From Streptomyces sp. NBC_00568 (GTDB lineage Bacteria; Actinomycetota; Actinomycetes; Streptomycetales; Streptomycetaceae), in NCBI RefSeq assembly GCF_026341855.1, contig NZ_JAPENW010000002.1, positions 124,001 to 188,000 on the forward strand: a stretch of DNA of 64,000 bases. The letters are read 5' to 3'. A program made the translations under genes and the position numbers. This document shows, in pieces, positions 26,445-35,399 of the stretch; position 1 is the first letter of the stretch; each line of letters starts with the position of its first letter. The notes under the pieces are model-generated. The model had not been told where the DNA came from and ran no database searches. It saw only the letters and a list, made by a program, of their open reading frames with translations.

Positions 26445-26693
26445 TCAGTGAGCGCTGTGCATCGTGAAGTTGCAGGTCACAGGGCTGGTGTGCGCCTCTT
26501 GCCGTGCTCGCGCTGGGCGGAGGCCTGTGTCCGCGTTGGCGAGCATGACCGGGCGGCTGGGGCCGTTCTCATCAGCGTTGCCGCTCCAGAGTGAGGACGG
26601 CTGTGGCGCTTGACATCGTACGGTTCCGCTTGGGTCCGCAGCCGCCCCAAGGACCGAGCGCACCGGTTCGGGGCCGCTGGAGTGCACCTCCAA
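26445..26693 (-). CDS. Possible small conserved peptide inside the left inverted repeat
   Basis: The C-terminal half of this ORF, ENGPSRPVMLANADTGLRPA and onwards to CNFTMHSAH, is encoded by the inverted repeat at 26449-26570. The second copy at 30283-30405 encodes ENGPSRPVRLSNADTGLRPA, then loses frame through two extra bases. I have the impression that this peptide recurs in Streptomyces genomes, but I cannot verify it. The start is uncertain, and the N-terminal half (from 26693) is not repeated. The sequence may instead act as DNA and not as a peptide. Confidence 0.35.
   Translation of the reverse strand: MEVHSSGPEPVRSVLGAAADPSGTVRCQAPQPSSLWSGNADENGPSRPVMLANADTGLRPARARQEAHTSPVTCNFTMHSAH
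26449..26570 (+). repeat. Left copy of an inverted repeat flanking the STAND gene
   Basis: This 122-bp segment matches the reverse complement of 30283-30405 at roughly 90% of positions by eye, with one two-base indel. Similarity falls away sharply at both ends. The pair encloses the STAND NTPase gene. Confidence 0.85.
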
Positions 26694-26773
26694 GTCGCCT
26701 GCCCCCGTTGATCAGTGCGCGCTGGCCTGGGTACCTGGATACGTACACTCGGCGAGAGCGATGCAGGGTGCCG

Positions 26774-29700
26774 TCAGCTGTCCACCACAACTTCAGACCC
26801 CGCCTCGTCCGTGTCGTCCTCCGCTTCGCAGCCAACCGTGCGCAGACGTTCGGCGGCCTCGTGCTCTCCCCGCCCGTCGAGCACTCCGATCAAGGCCGCC
26901 CCCGCTCCGCTGGTGCCAGCGTGCACCTCGTCGTACAGAAGGTCCACGTCGCCCTGTTCCACGAGCGACTCCAGCAAAACCGTCGTGGACAACCAGTCGC
27001 CACCGTCCACGTCCTCGCGCAGTCTCGCCTTGTCCCCCGTTCTGGCCTCCAGTTCGACCAGCTGTATCTCGGCGAAGTCGTCCCTCGCCGCCCTTGAGCG
27101 CAGCGTTTCCGCGTCCTCCAGCGCCCCAAGGAGTTTGGCCATCCTGTGGGCGGCTCGTTCGTCCCCGCTGTCGGCGAGTGGTTCGAGCAGCGTCACGGCT
27201 TCCTGTGGCCGGCCCGTCTCTACCAGGAGTTCGGCGAGTTCGCGCGTCACGCAGGGGTGGGGTGGCGTGGCCCGCAGCAGCTTCACCCCCTCTCCAGGAC
27301 GGCCCAGCCACTGCAACCGGAGAGCGACGGCGACGGCGGCGTACGGGTCGCCCGCCTTGGCTGCCGCTCGCAACCCCTGGAAAGTTCCGAACGAGGCGAC
27401 GCGCTCCTCCCGGTATCTGGGCCCGTCGAGCACCCACCGATTGACTTCCTCCTTCGGACGACGAAAGAACCGGAACAACCTCGCGAGGCTGGATCGTCGG
27501 CGGTTCCAGACGTACTGCCGGAGCATCCTCCTGTGCTCTGGCGATCCAGGATGCTCCGACAGCAGCTCGTACAGTTCGTGGCGGGTCAGGGGGTCCCCCG
27601 CGTGGAGAGCGCTCCGCAGCACGGCCACCGCCTCCGCGTACTCCTCGTAGGGCAGATACCGGGCCAGCAGCGTTCCAAGTTCCGTGGCCACCCTGGGATC
27701 GTCCCTCCAGAAGGGGCGCAGGACCTCGATCGCCTCTTGGTACTTGCCCTCACGGACGAGGAGTTGGCTCAATGCGCAGGCGGCGTCGGAGTGCCCCGCG
27801 GCGACGTAGGTCCGCAGCACCTCCTCGCTCGGATCGAACGTCAACAGCGTAAGGAGTGCGTGCTCGGCGGAACTGTCCCCGCTATCGGCGAGAGATCGCA
27901 GTTCCTCCGCGTCGCCTCGCGCTCTCAGCAGTTCGGCTCGGGCGTCTTCCACAGAACTGGTCACTGCAACCTCGGGCATTCGCACAATGCGGAGAGCTTC
28001 ATCCACTTCCCCGAGGTCGACCAGCAGGCCCGCGACCCATCCCGTGATGTAGGGATCGGAGTGCGCGTCAACGCCTAGGCGGGCCGCCCGCAGGGCCTCA
28101 TCCCGATCCCCTCTTCGGTGCAGCAGCCTGCCCAGCGTCACCGCTGCCCAGGCATCGCCGCCGACCGCGCGCGCCCACAGCTCTTCGGTGTCGTCCAGAC
28201 CTTCTAGCGTTTTCGCCAGTTCGTATGCGGCCCAGTGATCGTCGTCCGCCACGCAGCGGAATACCGGGAGGGCTTCCCGGGCGCGTCCGATCGCCACCAG
28301 GCGTTTCCCTAGTTCCCGTACCCGTTCGACACCCGCAGGGCGTACCCGGGATTCCACGAGGCGCTGCGCCTCTTCGTACTCTCCCCTGAGGATGAGGAGT
28401 TCTGAGAGCGCGGCAGCCGCGTCCGTGTCACCGTCGGCGAGGGGCCCGTACACCGATTCCGCCGTTCGGTACAGCAGTCGGTGGTGGGCTGCCCGCGCGA
28501 GGCGCATACGGTCCTCGGGGGCGTTCGTACCGTCGATCAGCACCTGCCAGGCTCCCAGGGGCAGCCGTCGGTTGCGGCGTTGGCGGGTCAAGTGCTGCAG
28601 GAGGTAGTCCGCCACGGTGTATCCGCGGATGGCACGCCGGTCCGTACTCACCAGGGCGATGAGTGGTGCGGTGGCCCGATCGGCCGGGCGGTCCCGGCTG
28701 GCGAGTTCCGCGACCGCGGAGTCGAACCAGTGGTCGTCAGGCAGTATCTCCGCAGTGAGTTCGCGTGCCACGGCGCGCAGCAGGTCAGGCGCGAGCGGTC
28801 CGTGGACACCCAGGCGGCGGGCATCGACGGCCGCCTCGACGACCGCTTTGTGGAGACGGGTGGACTGTTCATACCGACGGATGAGCTGGGGAGCTCCGGC
28901 CAATACCTCTGTCACGTTGTAGTCGGGGTCGTCCATAGCGCGCGCGATCCGGGGGTCCCGCGCGGCCTGGCCATCGGCTCTCGCCCGTTCCCGTTCGGAA
29001 AAGGATTCCAGGGCGATCATCGTCACGCCAGCAGCGGACAAGATGTCCACCGCCCGCTGGTGACGCGGCACTCCCGGCGTTCCTTCACGGACCGGCTCAG
29101 CCGCTCGAAGCTCAGCGGCATACTCCGGCCACAGCGTGCCCAGGACGACGACAGGTGTGTCGGCCGACAGCAGCTTGCGCAGGGCCGAGGCGGTGAGCGG
29201 CGCGTGTCCGGACTCGTCATCCGCAACGAAGTACGGACCGGGCAGGAACCGCTGCAACTCATCCAACCAGACGACGGTATGGGGCAGCTCGAACGTGGCG
29301 TCGGCAACGGCGTTGACGAGCCCTCCGTCTCCGAGGTCAGGGGCGAGGACCGCGAAGTCGGACAGCTCCCGCCGCGCGGACTCATACAGCAGCCGGGATT
29401 TGCCGACGCAGGATCCACCGACGAGGACCAGGGCCCCACCGTCCCGCGCAGCGGTGCGCATCCAGGCGCGCACCTGCTCCCCCGCCTCACGTTCGACGAA
29501 CACGGGCAGGTCCGGATCCAGGCCGACCCGACGAAGCCTTTCCCTACGCCGGAGGCGCGCCAGCACCCCGCCACCTCTAGCAGCCCGGGCAGTCGCGCCC
29601 GCCGTGTCCCACCCGTCGTCCCGCCGGGGAAGGCTGATCGCCTCGTGGACACGCAGATCACGGGCACGGGCACCCCGGTCACCGATTCGCACCAGGCCTT

Positions 29701-29968
29701 CCTGACGGCCCACGTGACGGCGCAACCGGTCCACTGTCTGCTGTTCCGCCTCCGCGTACGCCTGCCGGCGAGCCACCCACGACTCCGCCCACCAGGCTCC
29801 AGCTGCACCGACCGCCGCAGCGACCGCCACAACGAGCCAGGGGGGGCACCAGGCGAGCCATGAGGGCATCTCCTTCGACTCGAGCAACGCCACCACCGCG
29901 GCGACCGCTCCCAGTGCCACGACCGGAGCAACCACCTGTCGCGCCCTCACCCGAAAGACCCGCGCCAT
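26774..29968 (-). CDS. Membrane-anchored STAND-like NTPase with C-terminal TPR-type repeats
   Basis: The protein has 1064 residues. Two hydrophobic helices lie near residues 12-31 and 42-60. The NTPase domain has Walker A GGSCVGKS near residues 184-191 and Walker B TVVWLDEL near residue 235, with FVEREAGEQVRAWMR just before it. From about residue 520 to the end is a chain of helical hairpins, e.g. LILRGEYEEAQRLVESR, LLVREGKYQEAIEVLRPF and LLVETGRPQEAVTLLEPL, typical of TPR/Sel1-type arrays. The layout fits a STAND sensor held at the membrane. It converges on the cas3-less Cascade operon and is bounded by inverted repeats. Whether it works with Cascade is inference. Confidence 0.8.
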   Translation of the reverse strand: MARVFRVRARQVVAPVVALGAVAAVVALLESKEMPSWLAWCPPWLVVAVAAAVGAAGAWWAESWVARRQAYAEAEQQTVDRLRRHVGRQEGLVRIGDRGARARDLRVHEAISLPRRDDGWDTAGATARAARGGGVLARLRRRERLRRVGLDPDLPVFVEREAGEQVRAWMRTAARDGGALVLVGGSCVGKSRLLYESARRELSDFAVLAPDLGDGGLVNAVADATFELPHTVVWLDELQRFLPGPYFVADDESGHAPLTASALRKLLSADTPVVVLGTLWPEYAAELRAAEPVREGTPGVPRHQRAVDILSAAGVTMIALESFSERERARADGQAARDPRIARAMDDPDYNVTEVLAGAPQLIRRYEQSTRLHKAVVEAAVDARRLGVHGPLAPDLLRAVARELTAEILPDDHWFDSAVAELASRDRPADRATAPLIALVSTDRRAIRGYTVADYLLQHLTRQRRNRRLPLGAWQVLIDGTNAPEDRMRLARAAHHRLLYRTAESVYGPLADGDTDAAAALSELLILRGEYEEAQRLVESRVRPAGVERVRELGKRLVAIGRAREALPVFRCVADDDHWAAYELAKTLEGLDDTEELWARAVGGDAWAAVTLGRLLHRRGDRDEALRAARLGVDAHSDPYITGWVAGLLVDLGEVDEALRIVRMPEVAVTSSVEDARAELLRARGDAEELRSLADSGDSSAEHALLTLLTFDPSEEVLRTYVAAGHSDAACALSQLLVREGKYQEAIEVLRPFWRDDPRVATELGTLLARYLPYEEYAEAVAVLRSALHAGDPLTRHELYELLSEHPGSPEHRRMLRQYVWNRRRSSLARLFRFFRRPKEEVNRWVLDGPRYREERVASFGTFQGLRAAAKAGDPYAAVAVALRLQWLGRPGEGVKLLRATPPHPCVTRELAELLVETGRPQEAVTLLEPLADSGDERAAHRMAKLLGALEDAETLRSRAARDDFAEIQLVELEARTGDKARLREDVDGGDWLSTTVLLESLVEQGDVDLLYDEVHAGTSGAGAALIGVLDGRGEHEAAERLRTVGCEAEDDTDEAGSEVVVDS

Positions 29969-30282
29969 CTTCCGCCCCCGTCCCCGGCCACGAACATCTC
30001 AGCGTAGAGCCGACGAACCGCACCGGGGAATCCATGAGGAGCGACCCAGAACGCGGCACGACCCTCATTGAGCGGGCGAACCCGCGCCCGGACCAAAGCA
30101 AGCGACGGACCGGTGCAGATCGCCAGGATGCACAGCCAACTCCTCGGCGATCACGTCCAGTTCACTGCGGGCCGCGTGATCCTCTCCAGATCCTGTATCC
30201 CCGCACCCTCCTCGCGACCTCTCGGCGTACCTGCCCGGTGACGGATCGTAGGAGCGTTGCCACAGTGAGCGCAGCAGAACTG
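29969..30282. other. Gap upstream of the STAND gene with coding debris
   Basis: On the minus strand near 30075-30185 the text SELDVIAEELAVHPGDLHRS reads like part of a protein but is short and unassigned. The promoter of the STAND gene should lie at its right edge; none was identified. Confidence 0.3.
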
Positions 30283-30405
30283 GAGAACGGCCCCAGCCGC
30301 CCGGTCAGACTCTCCAACGCGGACACCGGCCTCCGCCCAGCGCGAGCACGGCGAGAGGCGCGCACACCAGCCCCGTGACCTGCAACTTCGCGATGCACAG
30401 TGCTC
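30283..30405 (-). repeat. Right copy of the inverted repeat flanking the STAND gene
   Basis: This is the reverse-complement partner of 26449-26570. Relative to that copy it carries two extra bases near 30359, which shift the peptide frame encoded by the left copy. Confidence 0.85.
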
Positions 30406-30712
30406 AGTGGTCATCAATGTGCTTCCAGAGCAAGTCGAACAGCAAATCCAGTGAGGGCACCGGTGGAAGAATCTGATCCGCATCAGGGAACGATCTCGGC
30501 TGCGTCTTCCGCGTCGACTGGTCAATGGTCTGCCTGCTGATGACCACGGCACTGCGGACCCTGCACCGGACTCACGCGTGCCCAACGGCCAGCAAACCCC
30601 TGATGTGGACCGAACCGCAAAACCCGGGCATGGAGTATGAACCACAGCCTCCAAGAGGCCGTCATGCCTTTTGATCGAATCTAGATATACCCGGCGATTC
30701 CTAGGGGCTTCA
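30406..30712. other. Intergenic stretch upstream of the GNAT gene
   Basis: A minus-strand reading near 30410-30470 gives DQILPPVPSLDLLFDLLWKH, ending at a stop, which resembles a lost gene's tail. The right part should hold the GNAT gene's promoter. No family is identified. Confidence 0.3.
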
Positions 30713-31513
30713 ATGACGGACCTTGCCGATTCAATCGAATCCATGCACCAGCTCGCTACGGGCTGGCGTGCCATAGTGCTCGACCGGGAACCGGATGCGG
30801 ATGTACGGGACCTACCAGGTATTGCCGTTCGCTGGGCCGACTGTCCGTTCGCCTTCTGGAACTGCATCACATTCACAGAGGTAGGTGCGGACACGGTGCT
30901 CATCAAGCAACGTCTGCACCAGGCAGCCGACATCATGCGCTCGAAGAAGCACCCTGGCTTCCTGTGGATCTTCGAGGGGCTCCTCGACGAGGAAGCCATC
31001 GCAGCGCTGGGACCAGCAGCCGAGCGAGCAGGCTTCGAGCACGCCTTCCCCGGCACCGGCATGGCTGGCAACCTGCTCCCCCTCCCTGAACCGACCCACC
31101 CCGACTTGGCCTTCGTACGCGTGACCACGGACGAACACCTGGAGGCGTACGCGGATCTCAACTCGCGCGCCTACGGCATGGCCCTGGAGGACGGCCGCAA
31201 CGGACTCGTTGGCTCCACGCTGTGGAAGAACCAGGTATATGCCTACCTGGGCATGCGCAACGGCGTTCCCGTGACATGCGCTGCGGCCATGGAAGTCGAC
31301 GGCCGCCTCTTCGTCGTCCTTGTCGCCACACACCCGGACTGGGAGCGCAAGGGGTACGGCGAGGCAGTGACACGGAAGGCACTCCACGAGGGCACCCAAG
31401 CTACCGGCCTGATCCGCGCCACCCTGCACGCAACGGTTGCTGGTGCGCCTGTCTATCCTCGCATCGGCTTCAAGGCGAACTCACCCATGCACTTCTTCAG
31501 TTTGAAGGACTGA
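30713..31513 (+). CDS. GNAT-family N-acetyltransferase
   Basis: This 266-residue protein has its GNAT domain in the C-terminal half. Motif A reads FVVLVATHPDWERKGYGEAV, with the R/K-x-G-x-G acetyl-CoA pyrophosphate loop as ERKGYGEA, and the end reads AGAPVYPRIGFKANSPMHFF. The N-terminal half (residues 1-130) resembles a second, degenerate GNAT fold. The ATG at 30713 begins MTDLADSIESMHQL; an in-frame start at 30671 is possible. It stands alone and is followed by a strong hairpin terminator. The acceptor substrate is not known. Confidence 0.82.
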   Translation: MTDLADSIESMHQLATGWRAIVLDREPDADVRDLPGIAVRWADCPFAFWNCITFTEVGADTVLIKQRLHQAADIMRSKKHPGFLWIFEGLLDEEAIAALGPAAERAGFEHAFPGTGMAGNLLPLPEPTHPDLAFVRVTTDEHLEAYADLNSRAYGMALEDGRNGLVGSTLWKNQVYAYLGMRNGVPVTCAAAMEVDGRLFVVLVATHPDWERKGYGEAVTRKALHEGTQATGLIRATLHATVAGAPVYPRIGFKANSPMHFFSLKD

Positions 31514-31541
31514 GGAACACCCCGCCGCCGCGGCTCTGTCC

Positions 31542-31582
31542 ACGTCATCAGAAAGCGTCCGTACGGCGCTTCCTGATGACGT
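31542..31582 (+). terminator. Terminator of the GNAT gene
   Basis: The arms at 31542-31557 and 31567-31582 pair over 16 bp with one mismatch around a nine-base loop. It starts 29 bp after the GNAT stop codon. Confidence 0.75.
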
Positions 31583-32084
31583 AGAAGCCGCAAGGCTGGA
31601 GTTGCGGCACCCTCGACAGCAGATGTCGGGTCGCGCGAATCTGGAGTCCGCCATCCAAATCATCTCGCCGGGGTAGGCGCGGCCCCGGCGGATCGACAGC
31701 CTCGGCGAGCCACCTGTCTCCTCACCCTGCTTGCACGACCGAAAGGCCCTTGAGGCGGAAGCACCCCTGCGGCACCGCCGGTAGGCAGAGCCCATCGCGA
31801 GGACGGCTCCCCTGGCCGGCCGGCGTAAGCCCTTACTGATCAGGCCTTCGCACGATCTGATATGCCTACGCGCGGATGCGCACATCCACCAACCCGTGTG
31901 AGCTCGAGCCCAGCAGCCCTTACGCGGATCCAGGAAGCCGATCCCTGACCCCCCGGTCTGCTCACCACCGCGGGTGATGAGCTCCACTTCCAGGAGCTGG
32001 AAGTGACTGCCGTCGCAGGGACTGACGGTTGCCGACCAGCCGTTCTTGATGCAGAAGGAGTCGAGATCCCCTTATAGTCAGCGC
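31583..32084. other. Intergenic stretch upstream of lsr2
   Basis: No gene is recognised. The AT-richer last 60 bases, ending in CCTTATAGTCAGCGC before the lsr2 ATG, look like promoter DNA, with TATAGT as a possible -10 box at 32073-32078. Confidence 0.35.
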
Positions 32085-32426
32085 ATGGTCCAGAAGGTAA
32101 TTACGACACTTGTTGATGACGTGACTGGCGAGCAATCGCAGGACATCGCCACCCACAGCATTCTCGTGGATGGGGCTGGGGTCGAGATCGATCTCACGGA
32201 TGAGAACTACGAGAAGCTCCTTGAAATTTTGAATCCCTACCTCCACGCCGAAGGCGCTCGTCGAGTTCGCGCAGGCACGAAGCCGAAGGCTAAGACCCAG
32301 ACAACTACCGCCAGCAGGGACGAATCCTCCGCGATGCGGGCCTGGGCCAGGGAAAACGGCTACGCGATCAGCGATCGCGGACGAGTGCCTGCCGCGGTGC
32401 GCGAAGCTTACGGAAAGGCCAAGTGA
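32085..32426 (+). CDS. lsr2: Lsr2 family nucleoid protein
   Basis: This 113-residue histone-like protein silences AT-rich, often foreign, DNA in actinobacteria. The N-terminal dimerisation part VQKVITTLVDDVTGEQ and VEIDLTDENYEKL is followed by a linker rich in K, T and A. The DNA-binding part reads MRAWARENGYAISDRGRVPA, with the AT-hook-like RGR at residues 98-100, ending in VREAYGKAK. The ATG at 32085 gives the normal family start. Streptomyces usually has two lsr2-like genes; which this is cannot be told here. It could repress the mobile and defence genes around it. Confidence 0.93.
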   Translation: MVQKVITTLVDDVTGEQSQDIATHSILVDGAGVEIDLTDENYEKLLEILNPYLHAEGARRVRAGTKPKAKTQTTTASRDESSAMRAWARENGYAISDRGRVPAAVREAYGKAK

Positions 32427-32442
32427 GCTGCTAGTCCTGGGC

Positions 32443-32554
32443 CGTGTCTGACCATGCGCCGAGCATCGTGCGGCAAAGGGGCCCCTCATGCCTTCCGAAC
32501 GCGCAACGCGGGTCCCATGCCGGACGTCCCGCGCGGTAAGAATGGTCAGACACG
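32443..32554. repeat. MITE-like element or terminator bounded by 13-bp inverted repeats
   Basis: CGTGTCTGACCAT at 32443-32455 and its exact complement at 32542-32554 enclose 86 bp of non-coding DNA just after lsr2. The spacing is too long for a simple terminator loop and fits a miniature inverted-repeat element. No transposase is inside and no clear target duplication was seen. Confidence 0.45.
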
Positions 32555-32996
32555 CCCTCGCGCTTCAACCCGGGGGTCATTTATGCCATTGACCCAAAGA
32601 ATTCGAACCTGTCGCAAAATTGTGCCAACCGGGCAGGTTTATTCAGCATCTCTTCACGTGATGCCCCGGACATCTCATCGCTGTCAAGGCATCCGCCTTT
32701 CTGGCCACGTTCCGCGCCGCCCAGAAGTCTGCTCCTGATAGACCACTACGCCACGGAGGGGCGCCCGTGACGCCGTCGCCGCCACGTGATGAGAGCCGGA
32801 AGTGGACCACTCGGACAGGGAACCTTGCTCACGTGTGCTGCACCCGGAACCCGGACCGAGAGCACGTCGGCCACGATCATGCTGGGAGTAGCCGACCACG
32901 TGGGTTCTCGGGCCGGACTGCCCGCGCCTGCAACCGGCTCGCCCTCGATCACCGGTCGGCGCTCGGGCAGAGGCCCCGCGCCGTCCGAGTATCTCC
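32555..32996. other. Intergenic stretch, nothing recognised
   Basis: The left 100 bases are unusually AT-rich for this window (around 32580-32660, including CAAAATTGTGCC). No gene or RNA is recognisable on either strand. Confidence 0.35.
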
Positions 32997-34004
32997 TCAG
33001 TCGAATATGACCAATGGTTTTTCTGGCAGCTGAAGCAGTGCTTGGGGCAGGTCGTCGAAGTGAACCGTCTCGCTGAAAGCCAGAGTCGGATCAATCTTTT
33101 TCGATGCAAGCATGCCAAGAACAGCGGGCAGGTGGGGGGTGATGTCGGGACGCCCGGTACTGAACGTTACGTCGTCCATATACATCGACAAGAGCGGGAG
33201 TGAGATTTCCTCGAAGTAGATTCCGATACTGTGGCAGTGCCCGCCCGGAGCGGTCGCCTGAAGCGCCCTGTGCAAGCCTTCAGGAGCTGCCGACGCATCG
33301 ATCACGACAGGGTATTTGCTCCTGCTCAGCTCTCTCACATCGCTTACGGCCTGTGCCCCATAGGTGCTCGCAATGGAACGCCGGCGCTCGTCGCTGTCGA
33401 CGTATGCAACTTCTTCGCTACCGAGCTGTACAGCGAATGCGGATGCGTACAGTCCATGCGTTAGGCCACCAATGACGAGAACTGGTTCAGTAGGCCTGGT
33501 CCGCAGTCCACGAAGAACCGCGCCGTAAGCGTCAGTCAAGCTGTCGGAAGCAGCTGCCGCTGATGCCGGTGTCACACCTTCTGGTATTTTGATGAGGTTG
33601 TTCTTGGCCCAGGGAACCGAAATGAGTTCGCTGAACATACCTCCCCAGTGGCCTCCAATAGGCAGCCCGAACATTGCATACGGGGGCGTCTGCTGGCAGC
33701 GAGTGGGGTGACCTGTGACGCACAGATCACACATGCCGCAGGCGATGTGCCAGGGAACCACAACGAGGTCACCCACCCGTAACCCCGCGCAGTCGTCACC
33801 CAGCGCAACAACGCGCGCTACGCATTCGTGCCCGAGAGCGAAGGGGCCCTGGAAGGGCGTGAGCCCAGCGATGGCGGCTCGATCAAGGTCACAGGTTGTC
33901 GCCGCGACAGGCGCGACTATTGCTTGATCTGCGCTTCCTATCGACGGATCTTCCACGTGCGCCCAGCGGACATCGTGCGGAGCGGAAAACTCGAGAAATC
34001 TCAC
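32997..34004 (-). CDS. Zinc-dependent alcohol dehydrogenase-like MDR protein
   Basis: The protein has 335 residues. The catalytic-zinc ligands are Cys38 and the GHE motif at 58-60. The structural-zinc cysteines are at 89, 92, 95 and 103 (CGMCDLC then C). The nucleotide-binding part begins PVLVIGGLTHGLYASAFAV, lacking a textbook GxGxxG, and YVDSDERRRSIA suggests NAD(H) use. The base composition is visibly less GC-rich than the neighbours, which hints at transfer. It is a lone gene between lsr2 and an IS630 scrap. The alcohol or aldehyde substrate is unknown. Confidence 0.85.
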   Translation of the reverse strand: MRFLEFSAPHDVRWAHVEDPSIGSADQAIVAPVAATTCDLDRAAIAGLTPFQGPFALGHECVARVVALGDDCAGLRVGDLVVVPWHIACGMCDLCVTGHPTRCQQTPPYAMFGLPIGGHWGGMFSELISVPWAKNNLIKIPEGVTPASAAAASDSLTDAYGAVLRGLRTRPTEPVLVIGGLTHGLYASAFAVQLGSEEVAYVDSDERRRSIASTYGAQAVSDVRELSRSKYPVVIDASAAPEGLHRALQATAPGGHCHSIGIYFEEISLPLLSMYMDDVTFSTGRPDITPHLPAVLGMLASKKIDPTLAFSETVHFDDLPQALLQLPEKPLVIFD

Positions 34005-34278
34005 GTTCGTTCCTGCCTGTTACTTTCCGCCGAAATGACACGAATGATGGGGGATGGTCATCGTTCGACGCGTTTTGGCGCGCAGCCGCCCGATTCCAAG
34101 GCGGCCAGCATACGGCACCAAGCGACCAAGATCACGAGGTTCCGCGAGTCCAATTTCCCTTTCAGGCAGGCGAGTTGAACATTCGGGTGCGGCCAGTGCC
34201 ACGCTGCGTAGCAGGTCGCATGCCACTGCCTCGCCACTCAAGAGACCAGGAAGCTCGGTGAGTTCCGCCCACGCGGCT
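34005..34278. other. Promoter-side gap of the dehydrogenase
   Basis: This gap should hold the dehydrogenase promoter on the minus strand and possibly the lost front of the IS630 fragment on the plus strand. Nothing is recognised with confidence. Confidence 0.3.
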
Positions 34279-34523
34279 AATGCGGGAGTTTTTCGATGCC
34301 AACGCCCGACTGGCTCACCCTTCTCCAGTTGCCGACGTACACCCCGGACCTCAACCCGCAGAAGGGCATCTGGTCGCTGGTGAAGCGCGAGATTGGCAAC
34401 CTGGCCGCCGCCGGCCTCGGCCAGGTCACCCGCGCCGTGAGGCGCAAGCTCAAGATGCTCCAGTACCGGCCGGAGGCCATCGGCGGCTGCCTGGCGGGTA
34501 CGGGCCTGGCTCTGTCGGCGTGA
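34279..34523 (+). pseudogene. IS630-family transposase C-terminal fragment
   Basis: The fragment starts as REFFDANA and, after a one-base shift near 34305, continues DWLTLLQLPTYTPDLNPQKG, the IS630 C-terminal DDE motif, then VTRAVRRKLKMLQYRPE and a normal end at GCLAGTGLALSA. Only about the last 80 residues remain. It differs from the intact IS630 copy at 50.4 kb, so it represents another element. Confidence 0.8.
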
Positions 34524-34526
34524 TCG

Positions 34527-35021
34527 TCAGAAGAAGCCGAAAAAGCGAGCCCACCAGGTGGGCCGCTGTACTTGCGAGGGCAGTCGGCTCGGCCCGTCGT
34601 AGTCGCTTTCCAGCAGTTCCTCGGCAACTACTACATAGCCGAGCTCGACCAACGCCCGGTTGACCTTGGCAAGGTCAGCGCCGTCCAACTCGCCTTCGGC
34701 CTGAGCTTCCTCCGTTCCGAGGAAGGCACCCGGGTTGTCCGCGCAGACGAGCGCCAGTGAGCCGAACTTGCTCACGCAGACGACGATCCGGGTTCCCCGT
34801 ACGGTCGCGTCAGCCGGCACGACGACGCGTCCGTACTCGCTGGAGTCCTGGGTGTCCTGCTCATCCGTGCAGCGAACTGCGAAGTCGCCTTCGAGTCGGG
34901 TCAGCAGACCACCGAAGCGGGCTGCGGCCTCGCCACGGTCGTAGTGCTGCGGCCACTCCAGCCACTCCGGATCATCAAGCTCGCGCAGCAACGCCAGCAG
35001 ATCCGCTTCGCTCTCGGTCAT
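34527..35021 (-). CDS. Hypothetical acidic protein
   Basis: The protein has 164 residues and is strongly acidic. It has a helical start MTESEADLLALLRELDDPEW, a beta-rich middle (GRVVVPADATVRGTRIVVCV, SKFGSLALVCADN) and a helix LAKVNRALVELGYVVV. The end reads TWWARFFGFF. The composition and size resemble immunity or stress-related proteins, but I do not recognise a family. It stands alone, downstream of an IS630 remnant that runs toward it. Codon use is normal for the window, so a real gene is likely. Confidence 0.6.
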   Translation of the reverse strand: MTESEADLLALLRELDDPEWLEWPQHYDRGEAAARFGGLLTRLEGDFAVRCTDEQDTQDSSEYGRVVVPADATVRGTRIVVCVSKFGSLALVCADNPGAFLGTEEAQAEGELDGADLAKVNRALVELGYVVVAEELLESDYDGPSRLPSQVQRPTWWARFFGFF

Positions 35022-35399
35022 GCGCTCATCCTGCCGAGCCAGCCACAGGCGGAGCGGCTCGGGGTACCACCACTGTCCCCGTCCCCGACATCACCCATGC
35101 AAGTTCAGTAGTTCGCCACGTTGAATGAATCTGCAGCAGCCCAACGCTCCTCGCGAATTGCTGAGCTCCGTGCCAACGGCGGGGCGGCAGCACCGCTGCG
35201 CTTCGGCATACAGCACGGGCCCTGCGGGCGCGCAACTGTCGTGTGCGTGCAGTGCTGCGTAAAACGTCGGCCCTGAGCGCCCGCCGGGCACTGCCGGGAT
35301 TGAAGAAGCCTCCCCGGCCCGCCGGGAGCCATCAATCTGCTCGCCTCCTTCAGCGGGCCGGCGATGTTCACCTGCGATGCCGCTGCGGCGTCCGGTGTC
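35022..35399. other. Intergenic stretch, nothing recognised
   Basis: No gene, repeat or strong hairpin was recognised between the acidic protein gene's start and the end of the TetR gene. Both neighbours are on the minus strand, so a promoter for the acidic protein gene is expected near 35030-35100. Confidence 0.35.

Noticed and set aside
28481..29863. 460-residue frame antisense to the STAND gene
   Set aside because: The opposite strand carries Walker motifs and TPR-like repeats; this frame has none.
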